DNA from: Membranipora membranacea
Lineage: Eukaryota > Bryozoa > Gymnolaemata > Cheilostomatida > Membraniporidae
Direction of reading: 5' to 3'
Length of the DNA stretch: 64,000 nt
NCBI GenBank assembly: GCA_914767715.1
Contig: OU612074.1
Span: forward strand, 15,052,062 to 15,116,061
Each line of letters begins with the position of its first letter. Positions within the stretch are counted from its first letter, which is position 1. Both the position numbers and the translations under genes were made by a program. Positions 54,701 through 59,721 of this stretch are shown piece after piece. The notes beneath the pieces were generated by a model. It was given only the letters and a program-made list of their open reading frames with translations. It was not told the origin of the DNA and did no database searches.

Positions 54701-55019
54701 TTTGCAGGAAGATTTCCTAAGTTTAATATGCCATTAATAACACTTTTGCATATTTTTCAGAAATTTGTAAAGATTTGCTTAAATCATCAGTATTATCAGT
54801 TTGTGCCACACTCAGCTTTGAATCACCCCCTTGTATCTAGTCAAATCTTACCTGCCGGCGTTTCTTGTACTGTATAAATGATTCCTGCAGCGATACAGAC
54901 TTGGAAGAGCTAGAGTCAGCAACATCTGCGTCAGCAGAGCTTCGCCGACTGTGATTGGAGCTGCTGCCAGCAACAACATCACTTCCTGTCTGACTATTCT
55001 TCTTTCCTGGAGACTCCAT
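5132..55019 (-). CDS. TTLL10: NlpC/P60 domain fused to TTLL10-type polyglycylase (17 joined exons, about 1441 aa)
   Basis: Joined from exons 55019-54852, 33107-32957, 27779-27573, 26229-26135, 25558-25464, 23076-22094, 21718-21518, 17577-17415, 16234-16121, 13856-13651, 13454-13126, 12829-12689, 12265-12055, 11694-11429, 10493-9946, 6577-6398 and 5399-5132. Every junction keeps phase and the total, 4326 nt, divides by three. Residues about 87-215 are an NlpC/P60 fold with Cys118 in DCCGLV and His185 in HVEIWLG. Residues about 675-1040 are the TTL ATP-grasp domain, closest by eye to TTLL10, with KPTGLNQGKG near 802, HLTNQ at 900 and the metal-binding E995/N997 in WLIEINVNP. TTLL10-type enzymes add glycine to proteins, tubulin included; human TTLL10 is regarded as inactive, but the ATP-grasp residues visible here are kept. 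The NlpC domain's substrate is unknown. Two neighbouring genes read as one is the main alternative; the unbroken phase across exons 5-7-8-9 argues against it. The C-terminal frame is uncertain (see exon 17). Confidence 0.85.
5400..6397. other. intron between exons 17 and 18
   Basis: GTAAGC donor at 6397 to TTTTGTAG acceptor at 5400. No other coding content is recognised. Confidence 0.7.
6398..6577 (-). CDS. TTLL10: exon 17: C-terminal tail, with tandem acceptors
   Basis: The acceptor region reads TTTTACCAGAG|G. Using CCAG (start 6577) gives GSTQTTATASGAPPQQILTV and onward to YRPKTPLLPPLYTI. Using the next AG (start 6575) shifts the frame by two and gives INSDDSNSIRSTSAADPHSR and onward to SAASLIYNQ. 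Both frames stay open through this exon and well into exon 18. I take the CAG acceptor as default because it is normally stronger. Donor ATCAG|GTAAGC. Confidence 0.75.
6578..9945. other. intron between exons 16 and 17
   Basis: About 3.4 kb. Contains the DR5 half-site array close to the exon 17 acceptor. The 122-codon open frame at 9517-9885 on the plus strand shows no domain. Confidence 0.7.
6605..6688. repeat. DR5-type array of nuclear-receptor half-sites (11-bp period)
   Basis: Eight RGGTCA-like hexamers (AGGTCA, GGGTCA, TGGTCA, GGGTCA, AGGTCG, GGGTCA, GGGTCA, CGGTCA) are separated by 5 bp, once by 6. Read on the minus strand it gives repeated CTGAC/TTGAC, like branch points, just upstream of the exon 17 acceptor. 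Confidence 0.85.
9946..10493 (-). CDS. TTLL10: exon 16: disordered C-terminal tail
   Basis: Acceptor CCTGTTTCAG, donor CTAG|GTAAGG, exit phase 2. Encodes 182 residues beginning EQGWGYISRSPVKSSKQSHS, rich in Ser, Pro, Asn and Gln, with RRRSRYHRL in the middle. No known domain. The link to exon 15 rests on phase 0/0 and the continuing low-complexity style. Confidence 0.85.
10494..12054. other. introns around exon 15
   Basis: Intron 10494-11428 (about 0.9 kb) and intron 11695-12054 (360 bp). Nothing beyond splice sites was seen. Confidence 0.7.
11429..11694 (-). CDS. TTLL10: exon 15: end of TTLL10 domain and start of tail
   Basis: Acceptor TGTCTTTTAG, donor CAAG|GTAGGT. Begins DCALECFERTKKNLPILPLQ, then SLKTFQVLYNGC, matching the last helix and strand of TTLL10 (ETF.KS ... 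FVLLHNGE). After this the sequence turns Ser/Thr/Ala-rich with no domain. Confidence 0.93.
12055..12265 (-). CDS. TTLL10: exon 14: TTL metal-binding core
   Basis: Acceptor TTCATTTTTTAG, donor GTCG|GTAAGT. Encodes MKYCFNAVKHKLNSRLGLFD, then IYGLDFMIDENMKVWLIEIN and VNPAMHTNCDVLKEALP. D982, E995 and N997 are the expected Mg/ATP ligands of the ATP-grasp fold and all are kept, so the enzyme may be active. Confidence 0.97.
12266..12688. other. intron between exons 13 and 14
   Basis: About 420 bp with a GTTCGT donor and a T-run acceptor. No other feature is seen. Confidence 0.7.
12689..12829 (-). CDS. TTLL10: exon 13: TTLL10 helical insert
   Basis: Acceptor CTATCCTCTAG; the donor GAG|GTTCGT is weak, but phase and homology fix it. 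Encodes FVQKKNENYKEVKEDTVWSM, then ERFNQYVND and EQDWVLNYLE. It matches the FMQKK..L....HTVWSMEHLNRY segment of TTLL10 and joins HLTNQ of exon 12 without a gap. Confidence 0.95.
13126..13454 (-). CDS. TTLL10: exon 12: TTL ATP-grasp core
   Basis: Acceptor TTATTATTTTAG, donor CAG|GTATGA. Encodes DGEIWICKPTGLNQGKGIFL (ATP-binding Lys802 and the glycine loop), LIVQRYIERPLLVEKKKFDI, RAYMVIPSTIPFLVFYHRGY and LSVHLTNQ. These are the defining central motifs of tubulin-tyrosine-ligase-like proteins. Confidence 0.97.
13651..13856 (-). CDS. TTLL10: exon 11: TTLL10 N-terminal subdomain
   Basis: Acceptor TGTGATTTCAG, donor AAAG|GTATGA. Encodes RDGEQLVNRIPNCSLLTNKL, then GLFNSLSEYSRVLEAL and MSDFVPETYRID. 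The order (REGEQL..N..LTTK.GL, then FFPETYRLD) is that of TTLL10. Confidence 0.94.
14698..16045 (+). pseudogene. decayed non-LTR retrotransposon reverse transcriptase (jockey/CR1/Rex-like)
   Basis: It lies antisense in the intron between exons 11 and 10 of the TTLL10 gene. Frame 1 (14698-15220) gives ELNNFFCRFKKP, then KGPGLDGVIPKVLKLCAYQL, KTAIIKPIPK, KDYRPIARTS and YQFAYSTNRSTQDA. A frameshift follows; the other frame holds FLDFSSAFNTI (motif A) and then stops. From about 15390, NTGTPQGSVLSPLLFSLYTD (motif B), FHVLKYLDDTCLIG (YxDD motif C) and TTKYLGVEID follow. A second shift near 15900 leads to PVLYPAIYQRDKKDMRKIFK. No endonuclease domain or tail is seen, so it is a 5'-truncated, inactive copy. 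The exact clade is not determined. Confidence 0.9.
16121..16234 (-). CDS. TTLL10: exon 10: TTLL10 N-terminal subdomain
   Basis: Acceptor TTATCTTGTAG, donor TTCAG|GTAATG, phase 2 on both sides. Encodes IVDNYLASLGWKKIADKQNF, then WKLKWVEVNSQVNFGAF. It aligns by eye with the S-Y-C-K-S-K-G-W-Q-R-I ... L-K-W-C-E-V segment of TTLL10. Confidence 0.93.
16235..21517. other. introns flanking exon 9
   Basis: Intron 16235-17414 (1.2 kb) and intron 17578-21517 (3.9 kb). The latter holds a 20-bp inverted repeat at 19261-19309 and no recognisable gene. Confidence 0.65.
17415..17577 (-). CDS. TTLL10: exon 9: start of TTLL10 ligase region
   Basis: Acceptor TTTTTCACTTTAG, donor CCGAT|GTAAGT. It encodes a basic lead (RSKSSGTEGKRSRKAQHNAR) and then SYQICGGNGGP. 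This matches the opening of the TTLL10 domain, where vertebrate proteins have a Gly-Gly-x-Asn-Gly turn before the first helix. Confidence 0.88.
21518..21718 (-). CDS. TTLL10: exon 8: basic Ser/Lys-rich linker
   Basis: Acceptor TTGTCTTCAG, donor TTCAG|GTGATG, entry and exit phase 1. About 67 residues (SIQGEPSSRPKHQEQAGKP, then Lys/Ser-rich to RSRARSSTKTSSS). No domain is seen. A few bases of open frame continue past the chosen donor, so the exact 3' border could shift; this one keeps the frame into exon 9. Confidence 0.75.
22094..23076 (-). CDS. TTLL10: exon 7: long acidic, Ser/Thr-rich linker (327 aa)
   Basis: Acceptor CCATTACAG, donor ACAG|GTATGT, entry phase 2, exit phase 1. It begins S-HCDVHPWRLPGEYDPAERS, the alternative continuation of the NlpC domain. 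The rest is low-complexity and acidic (NASDSEGEDG early, SSSSSEETEKVDSPEE late), with no recognised domain, so it is probably disordered. It links the NlpC domain to the ligase. A run of 11 G residues on the minus strand lies 8 nt inside the next intron and may help define the donor. Confidence 0.82.
23077..23970. other. spacer between alternative exons 6A and 7
   Basis: About 0.9 kb. For the short isoform this is 3' flank; for the long isoform it is intron. No domain-bearing frame is seen. Confidence 0.65.
23971..24913 (-). CDS. alternative last exon 6A (313 aa, Ser/Pro-rich, hydrophobic end)
   Basis: Acceptor CCATTTGTAG, entry phase 2, open to TAA at 23973-23971. The start, SFCPFHRWKTDRYG, resembles the start of exon 7 (SHCDVHPWRLPGEY), as if one arose from the other by duplication. 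Next come a Lys/Arg-rich region with repeated KS/RK pairs (about 60 residues), an aromatic NFINDYAGSS patch, an acidic stretch DDDSEDEEDP, a Ser/Pro region and a hydrophobic 18-residue run before NKLNLL-stop. No known domain is recognised. Confidence 0.75.
23971..55019 (-). CDS. short isoform: NlpC/P60 protein with hydrophobic C-terminus (about 552 aa)
   Basis: Exons 1-5 of the fusion gene (55019-54852, 33107-32957, 27779-27573, 26229-26135, 25558-25464) joined to the alternative last exon 24913-23971. The total is 1659 nt, 553 codons including TAA. The product keeps the whole NlpC/P60 domain but has no ligase. After the domain comes a Lys/Arg-rich stretch, an acidic stretch (SDDDSEDEEDP), a Ser/Pro-rich region, and a final hydrophobic run, GLTLAVGYGVVLSSLYVL, seven residues from the stop. 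That layout resembles a tail anchor, which would place the enzyme domain on the cytosolic face of a membrane; this is inference. An unseen donor inside the last exon would overturn the model; I saw no GTRAG donor in the phase needed to join exon 7. Confidence 0.65.
23986..23991 (-). terminator. possible polyadenylation signal of the short isoform
   Basis: The minus strand reads AATAAA inside the last codons of exon 6A, 12 nt before its stop codon. Cleavage 15-30 nt downstream would leave almost no 3' untranslated region, which is unusual but workable. No other AATAAA or ATTAAA was seen in the next 250 bp. Confidence 0.3.
25464..25558 (-). CDS. TTLL10: exon 5: end of NlpC/P60 domain
   Basis: Acceptor ATATCACACAG, donor AGAG|GTTAGC, exit phase 2. 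Encodes VHDSYDFEAKSYHSPTYIFK and then SIDTWLMGLCQ. It continues the domain directly from exon 4 (GKVQ|VHDSYDF). Its phase-2 exit fits both 24913 and 23076 acceptors, so it is the branch point between the two isoforms. Confidence 0.88.
25975..26130. repeat. degenerate repeat of GCCTCAGT units next to exon 4
   Basis: GCCTCAG recurs at about 25975, 26036 and 26113, each followed by related AACCTCACAA..CTA sequence (about 60-77 bp apart). A similar piece occurs near 50050-50110. Confidence 0.55.
26135..26229 (-). CDS. TTLL10: exon 4: NlpC/P60 catalytic histidine exon
   Basis: Acceptor TTGTAG, donor CAG|GTAAGT. Encodes KKQKHDMVHVEIWLGEGDKT, followed by IGARWQRGKVQ. HVEIWLGEG corresponds to the family's HVGIYLGNG motif, giving His185 as the catalytic base. 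The usual third polar residue about 12 positions later is not obvious; R200, Q202 or H209 are candidates. Confidence 0.92.
27214..28020. repeat. direct repeats of about 200 bp flanking exon 3
   Basis: Copy A 27214-27411 and copy B 27815-28020 share CTGAAGT..TGCACTTTA, AACTC.CAAAA, ATATGAGT.TCCCACAATG and GGCCAATGAT..CAT in the same order and orientation. The exon with the catalytic Cys lies between them. Confidence 0.75.
27573..27779 (-). CDS. TTLL10: exon 3: NlpC/P60 catalytic cysteine exon
   Basis: Acceptor AATATTGTAG, donor GTGAGA, entry and exit phase 1. It encodes NAPLFLDCCGLVRKIM, where DCCGLV corresponds to the family's DCSGLV motif and supplies the nucleophile Cys118. A conserved-style Gln in GPWNQAY and the strand KPGDLVFIAATYNN (family PGDLVFF) follow. 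The exon lies between two direct repeats of about 200 bp. Confidence 0.92.
31953..31966. promoter_or_regulatory. ATTTGGCGCCAAAT palindrome (E2F-like)
   Basis: A perfect 14-bp palindrome matching the E2F consensus TTTGGCGCCAAA, within an intron of the TTLL10 gene. Function unknown. Confidence 0.35.
32607..32933 (-). mobile_element. foldback (long-palindrome) element, copy 1
   Basis: The ends are AGTGATTGTGAAGGAATCAG and its reverse complement, and inverted similarity continues through most of the 327 bp (for example AAGTCTAAT, ACTGCTATA, TTAATTAGCA against the other arm). It has no coding capacity. Related to the copy at 61291-61561. It begins 23 nt downstream of the exon 2 splice donor. Confidence 0.85.
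32957..33107 (-). CDS. TTLL10: exon 2: basic helix and start of NlpC/P60 domain
   Basis: Acceptor ATTTCAG precedes GAACAAATG; donor GTAGGT follows. Fifty codons plus one base (exit phase 1). The first half (EQMRQAKKLKETKLKTRADG) is a charged, probably helical segment. The second half contains AKRYFGTPYAKKY, which matches the opening A..YLGTPY segment of NlpC/P60 domains. A foldback repeat begins 23 nt beyond the exon's 3' end. Confidence 0.9.
33745..33779. repeat. GT microsatellite
   Basis: About 17 GT dinucleotides, then GC. In the long first coding intron of the TTLL10 gene. Confidence 0.97.
34269..34363. mobile_element. 95-bp inverted-repeat insertion with target duplication
   Basis: Arms CTAGCCTTGTCAC (34269-34281) and GTGACAAGGCTAG (34351-34363) are perfect inverted repeats. 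They are flanked on both sides by GTTATTG (34262-34268 and 34364-34370), extendable to 8 bp depending on where the end is placed. The interior is mostly a run of 16 G and GT-rich DNA. Confidence 0.65.
34285..34300. repeat. G16 homopolymer
   Basis: Sixteen G followed by ATGGGGGAGGCGGC; could form a G-quadruplex and is prone to length error in assembly. Confidence 0.95.
35199..35436. mobile_element. small element with CAGGxCCGTAGTTT ends, copy 1
   Basis: It begins CAGGACCGTAGTTTAGAAAA and ends AAAACTACGGGCCTG, an imperfect terminal inverted repeat. The inner sequence GGCAGGGGAGACAAAA resembles the GTAGGGGAGGCAAAA of the copy at 62873-63075. No coding frame. A clear target duplication was not found. 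Confidence 0.6.
37611..37856. repeat. tandem duplication, about 120-bp unit
   Basis: Two units beginning CATAGCATTTCGAAGAAATT (37611 and 37731), both ending ATACCGGCCATGATT, with a third start at 37850. No coding content is seen. Confidence 0.85.
38530..39428. mobile_element. hAT-like non-autonomous element (899 bp)
   Basis: The left end TAGAGGTGGAACGGGT and the reverse complement of the right end TAGCGGTGGAACGGGT match at 15 of 16 bases. They are flanked by ATATTAAA (38522-38529) and ATATCAAA (39429-39436), an 8-bp target duplication with one change, the length typical of hAT transposons. No transposase frame is present inside. A tRNA-like segment lies within it. It sits in the 21.7 kb first coding intron of the TTLL10 gene. 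Confidence 0.7.
38661..38722 (-). mobile_element. tRNA-like sequence (SINE head or pseudo-tRNA)
   Basis: The minus strand has an A-box-like TGGCATAGTGGGTAAGAG (38719-38702) and a perfect B-box GGTTCGAGTCT (38675-38665), about 27 bases between them. A clean cloverleaf acceptor stem is not apparent, so it is more likely a SINE head or relic than a working tRNA gene. Confidence 0.5.
50681..50884. repeat. tandem duplication, about 105-bp unit
   Basis: Units at 50681 and 50786 both begin ACAATGGC, share TTTTAGTATCTTTGACT and end CATACACAGTCAGTGACCGT. Non-coding. Confidence 0.85.
53504..53515. promoter_or_regulatory. ATTGGCGCCAAT palindrome (E2F/CCAAT-like)
   Basis: A perfect 12-bp palindrome in a short CpG-rich stretch (53455-53540), unlike the AT-rich surroundings. 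It holds an E2F-type core and overlapping CCAAT/ATTGG boxes. A promoter role is inference. Confidence 0.4.
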
Positions 55020-55065
55020 AATATCAGCCAGCTGATTATGAGCTCAATATGTAAGTGACAGCAAC
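54852..55065 (-). CDS. TTLL10: exon 1 of the NlpC/P60-TTLL10 gene (start codon at 55019)
   Basis: Coding part 55019-54852 gives 56 residues starting MESPGKKNSQ, Ser-rich and polar, ending QYKKRRQ before a GTAAGA donor (phase 0). The segment 55065-55020 is 5' untranslated, preceded by a pyrimidine tract and a TTTAG acceptor at 55067-55066, so an untranslated first exon probably lies further upstream. The link to exon 2 across a 21.7 kb intron rests on matching phase and on the basic charged style continuing (KKRRQ then EQMRQAKKLKE). Confidence 0.8.
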
Positions 55066-55076
55066 CTAAATCAAAA

Positions 55077-55178
55077 AAAAAGAATTAACTACAGAAAAAA
55101 AGAATAAACTACTGGAAAAAGAATGAACTACAGGAAAACGAAATGAACTACAGAATAAAATGGAATTATAGGAAAAAT
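55077..55178. repeat. A-rich degenerate tandem repeat (about 20-bp unit)
   Basis: Four to five units like GAATGAACTACAGGAAAA. On the minus strand it is a pyrimidine-rich stretch directly upstream of the acceptor at 55066. Confidence 0.8.
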
Positions 55179-56724
55179 GATTTGAGGTGCAAAGAAAGAG
55201 CATAAATATTATGAGGCCCTACATGAAAGATTATAAACCACAAATAATGGAAAATCACTGTCCTTACAGCAACACTTGTCCCCGGAATTGAGGATGAAGC
55301 CTCAAGTTGTTTGCATCGAACACTGGATCAACAATCGAGGTGTTATCAAGAGCAGACAAGAGTGAATCAAGGCCTGTCTGAATGACTTTTATCATATTTT
55401 ACTCATCATTCAAATGCACAGCAATGAACTTTACATAAGAGTCTAGGGATTACGAACACAAATTCTGTCATAATCAAGCAAATTGTGAATTAACTGATGA
55501 AAGAAAGCATTGGCTGAAAAATTAAAAAACAGGAATTCAGAATCATAAAATATGAAGAGGGGGAGTACATGGACTGAAGTTAAATTATCAACACTCTACA
55601 TTACAAAGAGACCAATCGCTGGTAATTAAGCATCTCATATTCCTGCATATGGACTACCTGACAGATAGATAGATCAGAATGAGACTGTATTGAAACCGTT
55701 CATATTGGTTAATGTCACAACTTCTGACTCGATCCATTGCGGATGCCTTATTCGGCACCAGGTTTCTCTCAGTTCAGGTAGATCGGAGCACAGTAGTCAG
55801 TTAATTGCATCGTGACTTGAACAAAGGAGCATCAACACCTTCGTATTAGAGGGAAGTCACTTTGTGCGCTACCTGCTACTCCTGCCCCATGTTATTCTCA
55901 TCAAATAAATGCGCTTGACCTTATACTAAGACTGGTGAATTACTTGACTACCAATCGATAACTACAGAATACAACATCTTGTGTTTTACTTCACTTCTCT
56001 TGAAATGATGCATCCAAATCCAAACAAGCTCAATCAAACTGACCAAAAACAACCAACATAAGGCGATTGACATGAGAAAGCTGTATGTTCTATAGCTTAA
56101 CGATGTTACATCAAAGCGGATGTATTTTGAATTCATATGTCACTATTGCTGCTGTCAATCTGTATTGTGCAACATTTACACCCCTGAGGTGATGAATCAA
56201 TATTCATACTACAATTATTACCAAGTCATTCAATGTACATAGGGAGTGAGAGTTAAAATCAAGATTTGAAATTGAATTATTTTTCCTGAATCTTTAAATC
56301 TTTATGCCAGGTGATCAGGGTCTATACGATATGGCAGCGTCAGCAACACAACCCAACAAGACTGCTCACAGCCTTCTTGACAGGTTGCAGGCCCTGTGTA
56401 GGTAATTTGCTATTATATTTTTGGTGGTGGGAAACACTGAGTACTAAGTAGTAACCAATAATCTATCTTTTCTCCGCTGATCTAAACAAAGCCATTATTT
56501 TAGAGCTTTCTTTAGTAAGGTTATGGTGCATGTCTACCTACTATGAAGGTATAAAAGGAACCTCTTGCTACTACCATTGTAGTTAGTAGTTTTCTCATGT
56601 AGTGTGCAGAAAGAGTCACTTTCAATATACATCCACCTTCCATAACACAAGTGTTTACTTCATGATTTAACCAATGATAGGATGCCTGTTACCCTAATGT
56701 TTACCATGTAGCAGGTGAAGGAGC

Positions 56725-56758
56725 TAGCCTGTCTAGTCAAACTTGTCTTGGCAGGCTA
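56725..56758. mobile_element. 34-bp inverted-repeat insertion with target duplication
   Basis: TAGCCTG and CAGGCTA end a 34-bp segment flanked by the direct repeat GTGAAGGAGC (56715-56724 and 56759-56768). The ends resemble those of the insertion at 34269-34363. Confidence 0.5.
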
Positions 56759-58138
56759 GTGAAGGAGCCAAACTAGTTAATGTTATATCATCAGGTCATG
56801 TTTCTTACACACTATTTGTTTGAGTACCATATATAGTTTACCTACCTACATTGGCACAATCAATATGTGGTAATTCCTCTATGAAACATCACAGATTCTG
56901 TTGATTCCTGAAGGTGATATATTTAGGGCTGCCAATCCAACTTCATCTGTACAGACTTTGCAGAGATCTCTTGTCCGAGTCAGCTGCTCTGCCAGTCACA
57001 ATTACATCTGCAGGAATGAGAGGAAGTGAGTGGCGACATACAAATAACAATGTATTACAACCCGCCAGAGAAGATTCCCACTAGGTATGACTGCTTAGCA
57101 GCAAATAAACAAATATGGGCAATGTGATTGGCCAATGTTAATAAGGTCAGTATTATTCACTGCTGGCTTACCATATTGAGAAAGTTGTTTTTCTCCTTTT
57201 CTCATGTTTTCTTGCCTCATTTTTGATGTACAGCTCTTTTTAGAGCATGCACAACACTAGCTGATGCATGCTAGTTGATGCAAATCAAGCTTGGAGAGTC
57301 CGTGGAAATATGTCCGGCTGTTCATGGTGCTAAGCTTGATGTTGGCTCATACAGATATTTTATGTTATTTGGTGTTGGTAGTAAGTACTGAAAAGATGAT
57401 GAACATTATTATACATCACTATATATATATATGTATATTTATTAGATAATTGTATACATTATTATCATCACAATTTTATAATGATTGCAGAGGCTAATAC
57501 TGAGGCCATCATATTTCACTGACTGAAGCATACTTGACTCAATCTTATAATAATGCCATTCATTGCTTGCTAAATAGCAATCATATATCATTTTTGAGGA
57601 GTTAAGTTTTTGACAATGAATTTATATATTATTTATTTAGCTTGCCTTATAATAACTTACATAGATAGATAATTATAATGGAAAGCAGTGTGTATGTTGA
57701 GATGTTTGGGGCATGTCATAAAAGCACTTTGAGTGACAATCATGTGTATACTTTGCGAAGGTTCATGATCAACATCCCATAGTGGACACTGATTAAGTAC
57801 ACATGTTTTCAACTCCAGATGCCTGTATTGGTTGGGGTAGTCTGTCTTGAAAAGATGAGTGTCTCTACTGGCTATAAAGTTGGGGATGGTGTCAGTGTTT
57901 GCAAGTGGTGTCTGGCGACGACAGGTCACTGTCAGGCATTCAGCGAGCCAGTGAGTAAGGCAAAGCCCTTAAAACACCAGTAGGCCTATATGATCTTGGT
58001 GTACTGCTGATATCATACATACTGAAGAATGACTGGCAGCTGTTATTCCCCGGAACAGAAATAATGGTGTTTGACCACACAAAGAGTTGATGCATAATGC
58101 TCAACACGTAGCAATGCTTGATTAAGAATATAACCCAT

Positions 58139-58318
58139 GGGTATAGCTCAGTGTTAGAGGCGCCCGATTCATCCGGGGTTGGAGCCCAACCGGGTGCACT
58201 GTTTGTCTAGTACTACTTGACTTGGCTGTCGCGGGCCATTCACCCTAGCCGACTTATAAGCCATATTGCCAGGACCTTCAACCATGAAGTTGGCGATCAT
58301 CCAAGAAAAAAAATAAAC
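58139..58318 (+). mobile_element. tRNA-derived SINE (about 180 bp)
   Basis: The A-box TAGCTCAGTGTTAGAGG (58144-58160) and B-box GGTTGGAGCCC (58177-58187) form a tRNA-like head. An unrelated body of about 110 bp and an A-rich tail (AAGAAAAAAAATAAA, near 58303) follow. It lies between the two divergent genes. Flanking target duplications are not clear. Confidence 0.65.
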
Positions 58319-59352
58319 TTATAGTATACTGTTGACTTGTCTCTGTTTTTTTTTGCAATGTTGATCCATTATGTGTAATTAAGTGTAAAACTGTCCCATG
58401 AACAATAATCGAGGGGAGTCTTTCATTTGATAACTTTGCGCTTGGTTCTAAAACTAGTATTTTAAAACTGGGTAGTACTGTATCGATGCCTTGCATAATG
58501 CAAAACAATTTGACCAAAATTATTTGCTGACGCACTCTGTCATAAGTTGATTGGGTTTGAGTTTTTGAGAATGTCAAAGATAGTCAAATGCTTCGCTAAT
58601 TAAATCTCTGTGGAGTGATCAACTCTAATGAAGCCATTAACTGAAGCTCTTCTTTTTTTATAGCATGACCAGAGGCTGATCAATGTGATTATGTAAATAT
58701 AACAGCCAGCACAACGTCACTGAGGCACACAAACATTTGACTTGGTTTATTTATATTCAACGCGAAACAGGGGAAGTCTTAGTTCAGTGGCAGCAAATTA
58801 TACACAACAAAACTTACAGGTAGGCCCATGTGCTGTTTATTATTTGCAAAATATTTCTAATGCTTATCAATAATTTGTAATATCTATAGTAGCACTCTAT
58901 TTCACGATGTGAAAATGTTATTTAGGCCTATATATTATTCTTGAATTTTACCATTTCATAGTTTTGGCACTCCATTGTTTTTCTTGTGGGAGATGTATGG
59001 CGACAACGCATTATCGATTGCATGTGAAGCGTTTATCGCTGTCCATAACAGAATTGGGCTTGTTGATGAGTAAATGCCGGACATACCTCAGATGCAATCA
59101 TTGATGGGCTTGGTATTAGGAGTGGAAGAGGAGATGTAACAGTTCAATGACCTTCAATGTTGATCAAGGTAGCTGGTATGATCACATTTAACACTTTAGG
59201 GACCAGACCACAGTCAAGTCTATATACTTGTTGCATTATTGACTCTCAGTTGCATAGGCCAGTAGACAGTGGAGTGAAGTGGTATTCAAACTTCAGGCTC
59301 CTCTTACTTCCATTCTGCTGTTTCTATATCTCACCAGATACTTCAGCCTTTT

Positions 59353-59535
59353 CACTTAACTAAAATTGACTTTACTCAACTTGCTTAGACTCAGTTTGAC
59401 TTTACTTGACTTAACTCAACTTGACTTAACCCAACTTGACTTAACTCAACTTGACTTGACTTAACATAACTTGACTTAACTCAATTACCTGACTCTGTAA
59501 CTTGAGTAAACCTGACATATTGACTTGACTTTGAT
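59353..59535. repeat. degenerate ACTTGACTTAACTCA tandem repeat
   Basis: About 180 bp made of 5-bp steps (CTTGA, CTTAA, CTCAA), mostly in 15-bp units. It ends about 40 bp before the presumed acceptor of the first PIK3CA coding exon, where its TTGAC steps could serve as branch points. Confidence 0.85.
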
Positions 59536-59595
59536 ACTTATTCAATTATCAAGTTCTCCTCATTGTCGGTAGGAGCAGTCGGAGCACGGTGAAAG

Positions 59596-59721
59596 ATGGC
59601 TCCACACTCGGGCGAGTTGTGGAATCATCACTTGATGCCCACATATATCGATGTGGACTGTCTTCTGCCGACCGGTATACTTATAGTGCAAAGATGTAAA
59701 AGAGAATCCTCGCTGGAACAG
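59596..59721 (+). CDS. PIK3CA: PIK3CA first coding exon
   Basis: Forty-two codons from ATG: MAPHSGELWNHHLMP, then DCLLPTGILI and CKRESSLEQ, ending CAG|GTAAAC, phase 0. This ATG is chosen because its position relative to SGELW matches the start of vertebrate p110alpha within two residues. Confidence 0.96.

Larger units (their letters stand above)
33108..54851. other. intron between exons 1 and 2 (21.7 kb)
   Basis: The longest intron, rich in small elements (35.2, 38.5-39.4 kb), tandem duplications and microsatellites. From about 43.1 to 47.9 kb the plus strand is visibly A/C-rich. Open frames of up to 153 codons (40741-41202) have no recognised domain. Confidence 0.65.
55066..59572. other. 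shared upstream region of the two divergent genes
   Basis: About 4.5 kb between the first coding exons. Both genes appear to have upstream untranslated exons, so promoters lie here or overlap. A SINE and an A-rich repeat are present; no TATA box or CpG island stands out. Confidence 0.6.

Noticed and set aside
56930-57011. Possible untranslated first exon of the TTLL10 gene (acceptor CTCATTCCTGCAG on the minus strand)
   Set aside because: The acceptor is strong, but no matching donor or promoter could be identified.
58139-58205. Functional tRNA gene
   Set aside because: A and B boxes are present, but no convincing acceptor stem pairs, and an A-tailed body follows, so it fits a SINE.
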